Shown here: piece after piece, positions 63,839 through 64,000 of the stretch
Numbering within the stretch: position 1 is the stretch's first letter
How the letters are laid out: the number at the start of each line of letters is the position of its first letter
Assembly: GCA_964019415.1 (NCBI GenBank)
Contig: OZ025882.1
Location: 1,405,927 to 1,469,926 of the forward strand
DNA length: 64,000 bases
Source: Ianthella basta
Taxonomy: Eukaryota; Porifera; Demospongiae; Verongiida; Ianthellidae
Reading direction: 5' to 3'
Notes under the pieces: model-generated
Told to the model about the DNA's origin: nothing
Databases searched by the model: none
Seen by the model: the letters and a program-made list of their open reading frames with translations, nothing else
Made by a program: the position numbers and the translations under genes

Positions 63839-64000
63839 CTATAGAGCAGATTACAGCATCAAACCTATCACAATCACTCAACACCTGTCATATTAACATG
63901 AGCCAATAGCTGCTGTATACCAAGCAGTTTGTACTCAGTCTCCCCGATCATGCAGCTTCGAACGAGAGCATGCTTATAGTGTGACCATATTGATCATGAC

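Overview
The window reads as genomic DNA from an animal, most likely a demosponge or another early-branching metazoan. This is an inference. All real genes are intron-rich with GT-AG (one GC-AG) splice sites. They encode metazoan proteins: a class IIb histone deacetylase, PDCD10/CCM3 and ADAMTS-type proteases. A lineage-specific 7TM receptor family is also present. CA/TG microsatellites, minisatellites and MITEs are abundant. Every protein gene I can support lies on the minus strand.

Right to left (gene direction): two tandem ADAMTS-like genes, copy B (59705-63838, cut by the window edge) and copy A (50615-56387, complete, 16 exons). Next comes a single-exon PDCD10 (49247-49885), then an HDAC6-like gene (33880-48497, 14 exons, 580 aa, one catalytic domain plus a C-terminal ZnF-UBP). 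A 57-bp minisatellite between ~281-bp direct repeats separates the ADAMTS copies.

From about 44 kb down to position 1 the window is a tandem array made from the 3' half of that HDAC6-like gene. An intact unit contains, in gene order, a 50-bp minisatellite (B), a 34-bp minisatellite (A), HDAC6 exons 11 and 12, an intronless 7TM receptor gene nested in intron 12 in the same orientation, exons 13 and 14 with the stop codon, and about 2 kb of downstream spacer. Unit 6 (33.06-44.26 kb) belongs to the full HDAC6 gene. Units 1-5 are partial copies, each carrying one receptor (units 1, 2, 3, 5) or two (unit 4, a fusion bridged by a LINE fragment). The array therefore holds seven receptor genes, all with open frames, and several splice-ready HDAC6 3' ends.

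Units share derived changes. Units 1, 2 and 5 share a fold-back element and a deletion that removed exon 12 and nearly all of exon 11. The right half of unit 4 and unit 6 share a 590-bp pogo-like element. Minisatellite B lies at every unit junction and is the likely recombination seed. Minisatellite A has grown to about 128 copies (4.4 kb) only inside the intact HDAC6 intron 10. There it creates stop-free frames of up to ~1500 codons that I do not regard as genes.

The most notable point is how the receptor family arose: the receptors multiplied by repeated duplication of the host gene's 3' end. Differences among the receptors cluster in ECL2/TM5, TM6-ECL3 and the C-tail.
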